DNA from: Arthrobacter livingstonensis
GTDB lineage: Bacteria; Actinomycetota; Actinomycetes; Actinomycetales; Micrococcaceae
Reading direction: 5' to 3'
DNA length: 64,000 nucleotides
Assembly (NCBI RefSeq): GCF_003219815.1
Contig: NZ_QJVD01000004.1
Location: 62,001 to 126,000, forward strand
Within the stretch, counting starts at the first letter, position 1. Each line of letters begins with the position of its first letter. Made by a program: the position numbers and the translations under genes. The notes under the pieces were generated by a model. It was given only the letters and a program-made list of their open reading frames with translations. It had not been told where the DNA came from and made no database searches. Shown here in pieces: positions 46,688-56,277 of the stretch.

Positions 46688-49294
46688 ATGTTAGGTATGT
46701 ACTTGCGTTCCAAAATTGCAATTGTCCTGGCCATTTTGGGCCTGGTGGTCCTCGGTCTGGGGATCGGCCAGCGCACCATTTGGCTACCGCCCGCCACCGT
46801 CACGGCCGGCGTCGAGGGCACTGTGGCGCCGGCCCCCGTGACCGTCATTGGACCCGAGGTGCTCAAGGCCAAGGACGGGCACTTCACCATGACCATCAAG
46901 GCCAAGGGGCCCATCCAGCTCGCCGTGGCCCAGCAGCGCGACGTCACCGGCTGGGTTGGGGACGCCGCGCACACCACTGTCACGGGCGTGAACGGCGACT
47001 TTACTGCGCTGGCCACGGAGAGCAAGACCGGTGCGAAGAAGGTGCCCAACCCGGCCGGATCGGATATGTGGGTCAGCGAGGAAAAGGGCACGGGCGAGCT
47101 CAGCTACACGTGGCAGGCCCCCGGACATGGCGACTGGGCCCTTCTGGTGTCCTCGGACGGCACGGCAGCGGCCCCCACCGATATTTCCCTTACCACTGAC
47201 AACGACGCCGGAACACCCTGGGCTGTGCCGCTGATGATCATCGGTTCGGCGCTGTTGGCGTTGGCAGCCCTGCTGTTCTGGATTGCGCCCCGCAAGCCCG
47301 ATGCTGCTGTGGCCGGACGCCGGTCCGCGGGGCGGGCGCCGTCAGACCCCGCCACGGGTGCGGTGGAGGTGGACAAACTCGTCGCCGCGAGGGAGCAGGC
47401 TGCCAGAGACCGCGCAGCCCAGGCTGCCGGACCCAAGCCCGACACAATTGCGGACGCCCGCCGTGCTGCCCGCAGGGCGGAAGCCGGAACGGGCACGGGG
47501 GGAGTGGCCGCTGACGCCGCTGACACTGGTGGCGCCGGTGCGTCGAAGGGCGGTGCGTCGAAGGTCGCTGCAGCCAACGACAGCGACCATGCCACGGCGC
47601 TGCCCAAGGCAGTTTTGGGCACCGGCGACACCGCCAGCGGCACTGCAACAACCGCAATTCCGCTTCCCGGTCTCGGAAACGAATCTGGATCCACCTCCGG
47701 TCAGGAGCCGGACGCCAGGGACGGTACTGCTGTGCCGGCGGGCGTGTCCGGCCGTGCCGGCGCAGGCAAAGCGACTGCTGCCGACGACGGGCAGCCGAAC
47801 GGTGAGGGATTGCCCGAGGGCGACGGCGCCGGGCAGGATCCCGCGAAGGGCTCCAGCACCGACTCCACCAAAATCTCCGGGAAGGACGGCCGCACCGACT
47901 TGAACGACCGCGGCGACTCCACGAACGGCACCGACTTCATGAACGGTGCCGACTTGAACGGCGGCGGCGGTGCCGGCTCCACGAACGACGGCGTTGCTGA
48001 CCGGCCCAGGGACGGCAAGTCCAAGCGTGTGGGCAGCGCCAAGTCGACGGACGACGCTAAGGGCAATTCCAAGAACACTGCGAAGGATGCTGCCAAGGGC
48101 AGGTCCAAGGATGCCGCGAAGGATGCCGCGAAGGATGCCGCGAAGGATGCTGCCAAGGGCAAGTCCAAGGGCGACCGGAAGGAATTCTCCGCCGTATCCG
48201 CGTCGGGGTGGCAGCCTCAGCTGCGCCGCGGCGTGCCGGTAAAGGTGCGCTGGGGTGCGGCGCTGGCGGCCGTGCTGGTGGCCGGGACCATGGGGCCGGC
48301 CGTTGCCGCAGATCCCACCACTCCCGCCTCCGGCCCCACCGCTTCATCCACGGCCAGTGGCTCAGCGGGCGCCACCGCCAGCGGCACGGCCGGGGCCACC
48401 GCCACCGAAGCGGCAACCGCCGGACTGCCAGTGCTGCTGGACAGCCAGGTCCAGCGGATCGCCGCGGCAGTGTCCACCGTCGTCACCTCCGGGGACAACG
48501 CCAAGAACTCCAAGGAACTTCAATCGCGGGTTGCCGGCATGGCGCTCCAGGTGCGTGCCGCCAACTACAAGATCCGCTCCACAGTCTCCAAGCAGGCGGC
48601 GATGGATCCCGTCAACGCGACCCCGCTGCTTGCCAGGGTGGTGACCACTGACGGCACATGGCCCCGTTCCGCCATGATTGTCACGAAGGGCGACGGCAAT
48701 GCCCTCCCGCAACTGCTGACGCTGGTCCAGGCCAGTGCCCGCGAAAACTACAAGCTGGTCAACGCCACCCCGCTGCTTCCGGGCCAGACGTTCCCCACGG
48801 TGGATAAGGACGGCTCTGCGAGCGTTCCGCTGGATTCGTCCACCGGGCTGCAGATGAGCCCGAAGGATGCAATGGCGGCCTTGAGTGACCGGCTGACCAA
48901 GGCGGACAGCAAGTGGAAGTCCACTTTCAAGGAAAGTGTGTACATCTCCAGCGTCATGGACACCCAGGCGAAGCTGCTCAAGGATGCCAAGGACGCCAGC
49001 TACGTCTTTAGCCACACCGCGGACTTAAAGTCCGCGCTGGCCATGCGCACGGCCGACGGCGGAGCCATGGTGGTGGTGGGCAACGCCTTCGGAATTGATG
49101 CCACATCGAAGGCGGATGCAACCTTGACCATTGGCGCGGACGCCGCAGTGTTCGCCGGTGGGACTGAGACCACCAAGGGCTTTGTCCTCAACTACGCCGA
49201 GCCGGTGGTCATGTACATTCCGCCAGCGTCGGCGAAGGGGCAAATCAGCATCATCTCCGCCAACCGCAGCCTCGTTGGGGCAAAGTTCAAGTAG
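46688..49294 (+). CDS. Large membrane protein with charged disordered middle, function unknown
   Basis: An 868-residue protein. A membrane helix (about 8-28) is followed by an extracytoplasmic domain (30-175) and a second helix (about 180-200). Then come some 320 residues of low-complexity Ala/Gly/Asp/Lys sequence including four 12-bp DNA repeats (48109-48156, KDAA-type), a third helix (about 522-545, with a signal-peptide-like AVAADP end) and a folded extracytoplasmic C-terminal domain (about 580-868). I do not recognise the C-terminal domain with certainty. A hairpin follows the gene. Confidence 0.8.
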   Translation: MLGMYLRSKIAIVLAILGLVVLGLGIGQRTIWLPPATVTAGVEGTVAPAPVTVIGPEVLKAKDGHFTMTIKAKGPIQLAVAQQRDVTGWVGDAAHTTVTGVNGDFTALATESKTGAKKVPNPAGSDMWVSEEKGTGELSYTWQAPGHGDWALLVSSDGTAAAPTDISLTTDNDAGTPWAVPLMIIGSALLALAALLFWIAPRKPDAAVAGRRSAGRAPSDPATGAVEVDKLVAAREQAARDRAAQAAGPKPDTIADARRAARRAEAGTGTGGVAADAADTGGAGASKGGASKVAAANDSDHATALPKAVLGTGDTASGTATTAIPLPGLGNESGSTSGQEPDARDGTAVPAGVSGRAGAGKATAADDGQPNGEGLPEGDGAGQDPAKGSSTDSTKISGKDGRTDLNDRGDSTNGTDFMNGADLNGGGGAGSTNDGVADRPRDGKSKRVGSAKSTDDAKGNSKNTAKDAAKGRSKDAAKDAAKDAAKDAAKGKSKGDRKEFSAVSASGWQPQLRRGVPVKVRWGAALAAVLVAGTMGPAVAADPTTPASGPTASSTASGSAGATASGTAGATATEAATAGLPVLLDSQVQRIAAAVSTVVTSGDNAKNSKELQSRVAGMALQVRAANYKIRSTVSKQAAMDPVNATPLLARVVTTDGTWPRSAMIVTKGDGNALPQLLTLVQASARENYKLVNATPLLPGQTFPTVDKDGSASVPLDSSTGLQMSPKDAMAALSDRLTKADSKWKSTFKESVYISSVMDTQAKLLKDAKDASYVFSHTADLKSALAMRTADGGAMVVVGNAFGIDATSKADATLTIGADAAVFAGGTETTKGFVLNYAEPVVMYIPPASAKGQISIISANRSLVGAKFK

Positions 49295-49315
49295 TCAGCC
49301 AACCGCATCAGTTTC

Positions 49316-49346
49316 GCCCGCGGCGTGAATCCAAAACGCCGCGGGC
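49316..49346 (+). terminator. Terminator-like hairpin
   Basis: Perfect 10-bp inverted repeat GCCCGCGGCG / CGCCGCGGGC with an 11-nt loop, 22 bp after the stop of the large membrane protein gene and 23 bp before the start of the next gene. Confidence 0.65.
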
Positions 49347-49368
49347 CCGGCACAGTTAGAGTGGGTCC

Positions 49369-50316
49369 ATGAGCCAAAACAGTTCCATGCCTGCCAATCC
49401 CGCGCCCGGGATCAACCTTCGCGGCGCCGTCGACCTTTCCGCGTTGAAGGCCCGCGCCACGGCCCCGGCTGGCGCGCCAGGCGCGGCGTCCCCCTATGCG
49501 GTGGACGTCAACGAACAAAGCTTCCAGGAGTTTGTTGGCTTGTCCCAGAAGGTGCCCGTGGTGGTGTCGCTGGGCTCCAGCCGGTCCAACCAATCGGCCG
49601 TGCTCAACGGCGTGCTGGAGAAGCTGATGAACGACTTCCAGGGCAGGATCGCCATGGGCCGGGTGGATGCGGACACCAGTCCGGGAATTGCCCAGGCCTT
49701 TGGCGTCACCGCCATTCCCACCGTGGTGGCATTGGTCAACGGTCAGCCCGTTCCCTTGTTTGAGGGTGACATGCCGGAGGAGCAGATCAAGTCCCTCCTG
49801 GACGAGCTGCTCAAGGTGGCCGCCAGCAACGGCGTCACCGGCAACCTGGGAGGCGCGCCCGACGCCGATCCTGCCGCTGCCGAGGCTCCGCCCCTCCCGC
49901 CTCTGCACCAGGCGGCCTTTGACGCCATCGAGGCGGGGGACCTGTCCACGGCGCAGGCCTCCTACGAAAAGGCGCTGGCGGAGAAGCCGAACGACGTCGA
50001 CGCCAAAGTTGGGCTGGCGCAGGTGCACCTCATGCGCCGCACCGCCGAGTGGGACACGGCACAGGCCGACGCTCTGCGCACCCGTGCCGCCGGTGATGCG
50101 GACGACCTTGAAGCCCAGCTTGCGGTGGCCGACCTTGATGTCACGGGCGGCCATGTCGAGGATGCATTCTCCCGGCTGGTGAAGTACATTTCCCTGCACT
50201 TTGGTCCCGAGCGCGAGACCGCCAGGGTGCGCCTGCTGGAACTGTACGATGTGGTCGGCACCTCCGACCCCCGCGTGTCCACGTCCCGGCAGGCCTTGGC
50301 CCGCGCCCTGTTCTAG
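49369..50316 (+). CDS. YbbN-like co-chaperone (thioredoxin fold plus TPR)
   Basis: A 315-residue cytoplasmic protein. A disordered N-terminus of about 40 residues precedes a thioredoxin-like domain (about 45-155; RIAMGRVDADTSPGIAQAFGVTAIPTVV) in which the redox CxxC is replaced by SSRSNQS. Tetratricopeptide-like helices follow (AAFDAIEAGDLSTAQASYEKALAEKP from about 180). YbbN/CnoX proteins of this layout hold clients for chaperonin, and some lack cysteines. The position after nucS matches other actinobacteria. Confidence 0.85.
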   Translation: MSQNSSMPANPAPGINLRGAVDLSALKARATAPAGAPGAASPYAVDVNEQSFQEFVGLSQKVPVVVSLGSSRSNQSAVLNGVLEKLMNDFQGRIAMGRVDADTSPGIAQAFGVTAIPTVVALVNGQPVPLFEGDMPEEQIKSLLDELLKVAASNGVTGNLGGAPDADPAAAEAPPLPPLHQAAFDAIEAGDLSTAQASYEKALAEKPNDVDAKVGLAQVHLMRRTAEWDTAQADALRTRAAGDADDLEAQLAVADLDVTGGHVEDAFSRLVKYISLHFGPERETARVRLLELYDVVGTSDPRVSTSRQALARALF

Positions 50317-50377
50317 CCTCCGGAAGTCATCCTTTCGGATGGTGAATTCAGGTGCCGCGGATTGTTAGTGTGGCGCC

Positions 50378-51181
50378 ATGAGTGAAAATTCGCCACAAAT
50401 GTCCGACCGGGCTGCGCCCGGCCAGCGCCCGCCCGCGCTGGCCATCCGCGGTCTGGCCAAGCGCTTCGGGTCCAAGGTCGCCGTCAACTCCATTTTCCTG
50501 GATGTCCCGGCCGGCTCCTTCTACGGCCTTGTGGGCCCCAACGGCGCCGGCAAGACCACGTCGCTGTCCATGGCCACCGGACTCCTGCGCCCCGATGCCG
50601 GCCAGGTGTGGGTGCACGGGGTTGACGTGTGGGGGAGTCCGCTGGAAGCCAAGCGTCTCATGGGCCTGCTGCCTGACGGCGTCAGGCTCTTCGACCGGCT
50701 GACCGGCGAGCAGCTCGTCACTTATGCTGGGTTGCTGCGCGGCATGGACAAGGACACGGTGGCGGACCGGGTCAAGGACCTGCTGGCCACACTGGACCTG
50801 GCGAAGGATGCCGGCACTTTGGTGGTGGACTACTCCGCAGGGATGACGAAGAAGATCGCCCTGGCGTCAGCACTTATCCACGCGCCCCGGCTGCTGGTTC
50901 TTGACGAGCCGTTTGAGTCCGTGGACCCCGTCTCGGCCGCCAACATCAAGGACATTTTGAACAGCTATGTTGAGTCCGGCGGGACCGTGATTGTCTCAAG
51001 CCACGTCATGGACCTGGTACAGCGGATGTGTGACCATGTTGCAGTCATTGCCGGCGGCAACGTGCTGGCTGCAGGGACGGTTGACGAGGTCAGGGGCGGG
51101 CTCAGCCTGGAAGACAAGTTTGTTGAACTGGTCGGCGGCCGGAACCAGACTGCGGGGTTGCAATGGTTGCGCACCTCCTAA
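50378..51181 (+). CDS. ABC transporter ATP-binding protein
   Basis: A 267-residue ATPase with Walker A GPNGAGKT near 51-58, Q-loop region LMGLLPDG, signature YSAGMTKK near 149 (a variant of LSGGQ), Walker B LLVLDEPFE near 170 and H-loop VSSH near 207. The domain type is that of ABC-2 exporters. The stop lies 19 bp inside the permease gene, so the two form an exporter. The substrate is unknown. Confidence 0.92.
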   Translation: MSENSPQMSDRAAPGQRPPALAIRGLAKRFGSKVAVNSIFLDVPAGSFYGLVGPNGAGKTTSLSMATGLLRPDAGQVWVHGVDVWGSPLEAKRLMGLLPDGVRLFDRLTGEQLVTYAGLLRGMDKDTVADRVKDLLATLDLAKDAGTLVVDYSAGMTKKIALASALIHAPRLLVLDEPFESVDPVSAANIKDILNSYVESGGTVIVSSHVMDLVQRMCDHVAVIAGGNVLAAGTVDEVRGGLSLEDKFVELVGGRNQTAGLQWLRTS

Positions 51182-52746
51182 GGCTCAAACTTGCCCTGTT
51201 GCGCAACTCTCTTAGGCGCAGCACCATGCAGGTGGTGGGATTGGTCATCGGCGGGCTCTATGGATTGGGGATCCTTGCCATGGTCATGGTTGGCCTGGTG
51301 GCTTTGGGCGCCCAGGGTCCCGAGGCGATTGGGACTGTCATTGTCCTGGCGGGATCAGCGCTTTTCCTGGGTTGGCTCATCATCCCCGTGGTGGCTTCGG
51401 GGCTGGACATGACGCTTGATCCGGCGCGCTTCACCACGTATTCCATCCCGATGAAGTCGCTGTTGGCTGGGCTGGCGCTGTCCAGCTTCATCGGGGTTCC
51501 CGGGGCCGTGACGTTGCTGGCAACAGTGGGAACGGCCGCCGCGTGGTGGCAGCATCCGCTCTCGGCACTGGTCGCGGTGCTCTGTGGCGCGTTGGCGGCA
51601 TTGACCTGCATCGTGGCTTCCCGCGCCATCACGGCGGCCAGTGCCAGCCTGGCCTCGTCACGTAAATTCAAGGACTTCAGTGGCATGGTCCTTCTGGTGC
51701 CGCTGATCCTTCTTGGCCCGATCATCACCGGCGTCACCGCCGGCATCCAGGACCTGCAGGAGTATCTGCCGTCGCTGGCCAACACCTTGTCATGGACCCC
51801 GCTGGGTGCTGTCTGGGCCGTCCCCGCCGAGGTGGCGGCGGGGCACTGGGTGCTTGCCGGCGCGAAGCTGGTCATTGCGTTGGCGGCCGTCGCGGCCCTC
51901 ACCTTGATCTGGAAGATCTGCCTGGCCAAGGCCCTCGTCACCCCCGCCTACGCAGGGAGTTCGCGCCGCAGTGCCGGCCACATGGGCTTTTTCAAGCTGT
52001 TTGCGGCGACCCCCACGGGCGCCGTTGCGGCGCGCAGCATGACGTACTGGTTCCGGGATCCGCGCTATGGCACGGGCCTGATCATGGCTCCGCTCCTGCC
52101 CCTGGTGTTTGTTTTTGCCGGATCCCAGGCCGCGGGGACAGGCTCATTGGGAATCACCCTGGGACTGGGCGGAGTACTCGCGGCGTTCCTTATCGTATGG
52201 AGCATCTCCTCCGACATCTCCTATGACAACACTGCTTTTGCCCTGCATCTGGCTGCGGGTGTTTCCGGCACCGCTGACCGATCTGGAAGGGCGCTTGCCG
52301 CGGGGACGCTGGGGCTGTTACTGGGTGTTCTTTACGCCGTGGTGGGAGCCGGAATTGGCGGGTCCTGGGCACTGCTGCCGGCCACCCTCGGACTCACCAT
52401 CGGCGTGGTGGGCAGTGCCCTGGGACTGGCCAGTGTCTTCTCATCGCGCTTCACGATGAATGCGCCGCTGCCGGGTGACAGCCCCATGAAGTCACGGCCC
52501 GGCAACAACTTCCCCGCCATGCTCGTCCAGCTGGCAGGGTTTGCCGGAGTTGGCGTGCTGATCGTACCGGAGCTGGTTTTGACCATTATTGCGCTCGCCA
52601 CCCACCAGCCATTATTCGGCTGGATTTCCCTGGCCGTGGGGGTTGTCCTGGGAGGGGCGCTGCTGCTGGCTGGCATTCGCATGGGTGCGGGGCAGTACAA
52701 CAGGCGTGCCCCGGAGCTGCTGCTGGCCGTTTCGGCAGACCGCTGA
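51163..52746 (+). CDS. ABC-2 type transporter permease
   Basis: A 527-residue membrane protein with about 12 or more hydrophobic segments, starting MVAHLLRLKLALLRNSLRRS, an amphipathic leader common to ABC exporter permeases. It overlaps the ATPase gene by 19 bp. The function is export of an unknown substrate, possibly a lipid, antibiotic or peptide. Confidence 0.88.
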   Translation: MVAHLLRLKLALLRNSLRRSTMQVVGLVIGGLYGLGILAMVMVGLVALGAQGPEAIGTVIVLAGSALFLGWLIIPVVASGLDMTLDPARFTTYSIPMKSLLAGLALSSFIGVPGAVTLLATVGTAAAWWQHPLSALVAVLCGALAALTCIVASRAITAASASLASSRKFKDFSGMVLLVPLILLGPIITGVTAGIQDLQEYLPSLANTLSWTPLGAVWAVPAEVAAGHWVLAGAKLVIALAAVAALTLIWKICLAKALVTPAYAGSSRRSAGHMGFFKLFAATPTGAVAARSMTYWFRDPRYGTGLIMAPLLPLVFVFAGSQAAGTGSLGITLGLGGVLAAFLIVWSISSDISYDNTAFALHLAAGVSGTADRSGRALAAGTLGLLLGVLYAVVGAGIGGSWALLPATLGLTIGVVGSALGLASVFSSRFTMNAPLPGDSPMKSRPGNNFPAMLVQLAGFAGVGVLIVPELVLTIIALATHQPLFGWISLAVGVVLGGALLLAGIRMGAGQYNRRAPELLLAVSADR

Positions 52747-52915
52747 CAGTCGATAGGCTGGTGCCTGGCGAATTGTTCCGTCCGGCAATGGTGCCCTGCC
52801 CGTCCACCGCAGCCGCGGGAGCCGCCGGCAGGGTGCTGTTGCGCTGCGGACGGCGCCAGCACTCCACACCCGCAGCAGCACCGGCACTTCCCGTGCCGTG
52901 AAAGGATCGTGTTTC

Positions 52916-53698
52916 ATGGAGGTCATCATCCTCCCCAGCAGCAAGGAAGTCGGCGCTCTCGCCGCCGACGCCATCGAGGACCTGGTCCGCAGCAAGCCAA
53001 CTGCCGTCCTGGGACTGGCCACCGGTTCCTCGCCGCTTCCCATCTACGACGAACTGGCCCGGCGCCACGACGAGGCCGGTCTGAGCTTCACGCAGGTCCA
53101 CGGCTTCGCGCTTGACGAGTACGTCGGCCTGCCTGCAGGACACTTTGAGTCCTACCGGGAGGTGATCCGCCGTGAGTTCACCAACCGGGTGGACGTCGCC
53201 GCGGAAAACGTGCACGGCCCCGACGGCACCGCCGCGGACATCCTCGGAGCCTGCCACGCCTACGAGGAAGCCATCAAGGCCGCGGGGGGCGTGGACCTGC
53301 AAATCCTCGGTGTCGGCACCAACGGGCACATCGGCTTCAACGAGCCCGGATCCTCGCTGGCCTCGCGGACTCGCATCAAGACCCTGGCGGAACAGACACG
53401 CCAGGACAATTCGCGCTTCTTCGACAGCATCGACCAGGTACCGCACCACGTGGTGACCCAAGGACTGGGGACCATCATGGACGCCCGGCACGTGGTTCTG
53501 GTCGCCGTTGGCGCCGGCAAGGCCCAGGCCATCCGCGATTTCGTGGAGGGGCCGGTTTCCGCGGCCTGCCCGGCCTCCGTGCTGCAGTTCCATCCGCATG
53601 TCACCATCGTCATCGACGAGGCGGCCGCCACCCGGCTGGCCGGCGCGGATTCCTACCGCCACGCCTTTGGCAACAAGCCGGCCTGGCAGGGGCTCTAG
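52916..53698 (+). CDS. nagB: Glucosamine-6-phosphate deaminase
   Basis: A 260-residue enzyme converting GlcN-6-P to fructose-6-P and ammonia. It has GLATGSSPLPIYDEL near 35-49, the catalytic Asp region FALDEYVGL near 65, GVGTNGHIGFNEPGSS near 131-146 and the catalytic His-containing VTQGLGTIMDARHV. The ATG at 52916 has AAAGGA at 10 bp. The 169-bp interval upstream contains no gene. A strong terminator follows after a repeat. Confidence 0.96.
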   Translation: MEVIILPSSKEVGALAADAIEDLVRSKPTAVLGLATGSSPLPIYDELARRHDEAGLSFTQVHGFALDEYVGLPAGHFESYREVIRREFTNRVDVAAENVHGPDGTAADILGACHAYEEAIKAAGGVDLQILGVGTNGHIGFNEPGSSLASRTRIKTLAEQTRQDNSRFFDSIDQVPHHVVTQGLGTIMDARHVVLVAVGAGKAQAIRDFVEGPVSAACPASVLQFHPHVTIVIDEAAATRLAGADSYRHAFGNKPAWQGL

Positions 53699-53750
53699 TT
53701 CCACCTGCGGGAGCACATCCGTGGCACAGCGGGGAGGCAGCCGGTTGGGT

Positions 53751-53836
53751 GGGCCCACGACCGCGAGGGACCCGCTGCGAGCTTGCGAGCAGTGGGAGCC
53801 GTTGGGGACTTGCGAGCAGTGGGAGCGGTTGGGGAC
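53751..53836 (+). repeat. Dispersed intergenic repeat, copy 1 (with partial tandem duplication)
   Basis: The 59-bp stretch 53751-53809 matches 56278-56336 at 52 of 59 positions, sharing CCCGCTGCGAGCTTGCGAGC. Its last 27 bp are duplicated in tandem at 53810-53836. It lies between the nagB stop and its terminator. The rest of the gene-free interval 53699-54030 contains the terminator and a GC-rich stretch (53900-54030) with no supported gene. Confidence 0.85.
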
Positions 53837-53880
53837 GACGGCGGTGGGCGGCTTAGGCGACTGACCCGCCCACCGCCGTC
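53837..53880 (+). terminator. Intrinsic terminator after nagB
   Basis: Perfect 15-bp inverted repeat (GACGGCGGTGGGCGG 53837-53851 with 53866-53880), 14-nt loop, then ATACTCTTTTTTG: a canonical T6 tail, rare in this genome window. Confidence 0.93.
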
Positions 53881-54030
53881 ATACTCTTTTTTGTTGAGAT
53901 GTCAGATTTTCCCCCGGCGGCTCCCTCCACTCGCAAGCTTGTGAGGGAACCCTCGCCGCCGAGGGCCCAGACGCACGTCGGGGCGGAAGCCTCGGCGAGT
54001 CGCCCGGGGAGAGACGCTAGAATAGTTGTC

Positions 54031-54354
54031 ATGAGCCTGCCACCAGACCCCTTCGAAAATGCTCCCATGCACGGCCCCGGCCAAACCGGCGGGTCCACCG
54101 CTGTGATTGAACGCGAGGAACTGCGCCAGGAGGTGGAACCGGGCGACAGCGAACGGTTCTCGCACTATGTGCGCAAGGAAAAGATCATGGAATCGGCCCT
54201 GACCGGCGATCCCGTGGTGGCGCTGTGCGGCAAGGTGTGGACACCGGGCCGTGACCCCCACAAGTTCCCCGTCTGCCCTGACTGCAAGGCCATTTACGAG
54301 GGCATGAACCCCAGTGGCGGCAAGGGCAAAGGCCCAAAGAATCCCAAGAAGTAG
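54031..54354 (+). CDS. DUF3039 domain protein
   Basis: A 107-residue protein: an acidic N-terminus, then ERFSHYVRKEKIMESALTG and two cysteine sites (ALCGKVW; FPVCPDCK) that look like zinc ligands, and a basic Gly/Lys tail. It is a conserved actinobacterial family of unknown function. The ATG at 54031 is preferred over longer readings that would use non-conserved GC-rich sequence. The helicase gene follows after 112 bp in the same direction, a conserved neighbour (from general knowledge of these genomes). Confidence 0.85.
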   Translation: MSLPPDPFENAPMHGPGQTGGSTAVIEREELRQEVEPGDSERFSHYVRKEKIMESALTGDPVVALCGKVWTPGRDPHKFPVCPDCKAIYEGMNPSGGKGKGPKNPKK

Positions 54355-54466
54355 CAGCATTAACAGCAGTTTCAGGGGCGCGGCACCGTGCTGTTCCGTA
54401 CCTTGATGCGGCGTGCCCCGGCGGGGGAGACGTTTATGGAAGAAGTGATTTGATGGCGGGAAATTC

Positions 54467-56236
54467 GTGACGGAAACATTGTTTGGTGGCCCGTCGCTGC
54501 CTCCCGCCTACCCGGAACGGGCGGCCTGGGGCACGGCGCAAAAGCTGCGCGCCTGGCAGACCGAGGCGATGGAAAAGTACTTCTCCGAAAGTCCCCGCGA
54601 CTTTTTGGCCGTTGCAACGCCGGGCGCCGGGAAGACCACCTTTGCCTTGCACATTGCCACGGAGCTGATTGCGCGCGGCACCATCAACCGCGTCACGATC
54701 GTCACGCCCACCGACCATCTGAAGCGCCAGTGGGCGGATGCCGCGGCGAAGGTGGGCATCTCGATTGACCCGAACTTCAAGAACGCCGACGGCCGCCACG
54801 GCAGGGGATTCGTTGGCGTCGCCGTCACTTATGCGCAGGTGGCCAGCAAGCCGTTGCTGCACCGGGCCAAGACGGAAGCCGCCCGCACGCTGGTCATCAT
54901 GGATGAGATCCACCACGGTGGCGACGCGCTTTCCTGGGGCGACGGCATCCGTGAGGCATTTGACCCCGCGGCGCGCCGCCTGGGGCTGACCGGGACACCG
55001 TTCCGTTCCGACACGGCCGCGATTCCGTTTGTGGAGTACGCGGAGGACCGCGACGGCATCCGCCGTTCCAAGGCCGATTACACGTATGGCTACGGCGAGG
55101 CGCTTAAGGACCATGTGGTGCGCCCCGTCATGTTCATGGCGTACTCGGGGCAGATGCGTTGGCGCACCAGCGCCGGCGAGGAGATGGCCGCAACCCTCGG
55201 CGCCCCAGTCACCAAGGACATCACCTCACAGGCTTGGCGCACGGCGCTGAACCCGGCCGGAGAGTGGATTCCGGCCGTGCTGGCAGCCGCAGACAAGCGC
55301 CTCACCGAGGTGCGCCGCGCCGTGCCCGACGCCGGTGGCCTGGTCATTGCCACAGACCACGACGACGCCCGGGCCTATGCCGGCCAGCTGAAGAAGATCA
55401 CCGGTGAATCGCCCACCGTAATCCTGTCCGACGACGCGAAGGCCTCCGACAAGATCGACTCGTTTTCCGCCAGTGAAAAGCGCTGGATGGTGGCCGTGCG
55501 CATGGTGTCCGAAGGCGTCGACGTCCCCCGCCTGGCTGTCGGCGTTTACGCCACCTCTACCGCGACGCCGCTGTTCTTCGCCCAGGCCGTCGGCCGTTTT
55601 GTGCGTGCCCGGAAGCGGGGGGAGACGGCGTCGATCTTTTTGCCGTCCGTGCCCAACCTGATGGAGCTGGCCAACCAGCTCGAGCTCGAACGCGACCATG
55701 CCCTGGACCGACCGGACAAGGACCCGGACGGGTTCCAGGACGACGAGGAAATGGACGAGGCCAACCGCGAGGAGAAGGCTTCCGACACGCTGGAGAAATT
55801 CAAGTTTGAGGCGCTGGAGTCCCAGGCGTCCTTTGACAGGGTCCTGTTCGACGGCGGCGAATTCGGTGCCGGCGGTGAAATCGGCAGTGACGACGAGCTG
55901 GACTTCCTCGGCATCCCCGGGCTGCTCGACGCCGAGCAGGTGGGCGTGTTGCTGCGCCAACGCCAGGCGGACCAGCAGACCCGCCGACGTGGCAAGGCTG
56001 CCGCGGCGCCGGAACCGGAAGCCCCCGCCGTGGTGGACCACCGCATGCTCATGGACCTGCGCGGCGAACTGGCGAAGAACGTCTCCGCATGGAGCGCCCG
56101 CTCCGGCATGCCGCACGGCATGGTGCACAGCGAACTGCGACGGGTTTGCGGTGGCCCCGCCGTGGCCCAGGCCAACGAGCCCCAGCTGCAGCAGCGCCTG
56201 AAGAAGCTCCAGGACTGGTTCGTCGGGCGCAAATAG
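54467..56236 (+). CDS. DEAD/DEAH box helicase (superfamily 2)
   Basis: A 589-residue SF2 helicase. Motif I is ATPGAGKTTF near 50-59, Ia VTIVTPTDHL near 80, motif II DEIHHGG near 146, motif III LTGTPFRS near 172 and motif VI QAVGRFVRARKRG near 372. An acidic, probably flexible stretch (about 415-455) precedes a C-terminal helical domain. Such proteins resemble the helicase halves of restriction and repair enzymes, but no nuclease domain is visible. The GTG start follows GGCGGG. Confidence 0.88.
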   Translation: MTETLFGGPSLPPAYPERAAWGTAQKLRAWQTEAMEKYFSESPRDFLAVATPGAGKTTFALHIATELIARGTINRVTIVTPTDHLKRQWADAAAKVGISIDPNFKNADGRHGRGFVGVAVTYAQVASKPLLHRAKTEAARTLVIMDEIHHGGDALSWGDGIREAFDPAARRLGLTGTPFRSDTAAIPFVEYAEDRDGIRRSKADYTYGYGEALKDHVVRPVMFMAYSGQMRWRTSAGEEMAATLGAPVTKDITSQAWRTALNPAGEWIPAVLAAADKRLTEVRRAVPDAGGLVIATDHDDARAYAGQLKKITGESPTVILSDDAKASDKIDSFSASEKRWMVAVRMVSEGVDVPRLAVGVYATSTATPLFFAQAVGRFVRARKRGETASIFLPSVPNLMELANQLELERDHALDRPDKDPDGFQDDEEMDEANREEKASDTLEKFKFEALESQASFDRVLFDGGEFGAGGEIGSDDELDFLGIPGLLDAEQVGVLLRQRQADQQTRRRGKAAAAPEPEAPAVVDHRMLMDLRGELAKNVSAWSARSGMPHGMVHSELRRVCGGPAVAQANEPQLQQRLKKLQDWFVGRK

Positions 56237-56277
56237 CGGAATCGGCGGGCCGTCACAGGCCCGGCATTTTTCCGGCG

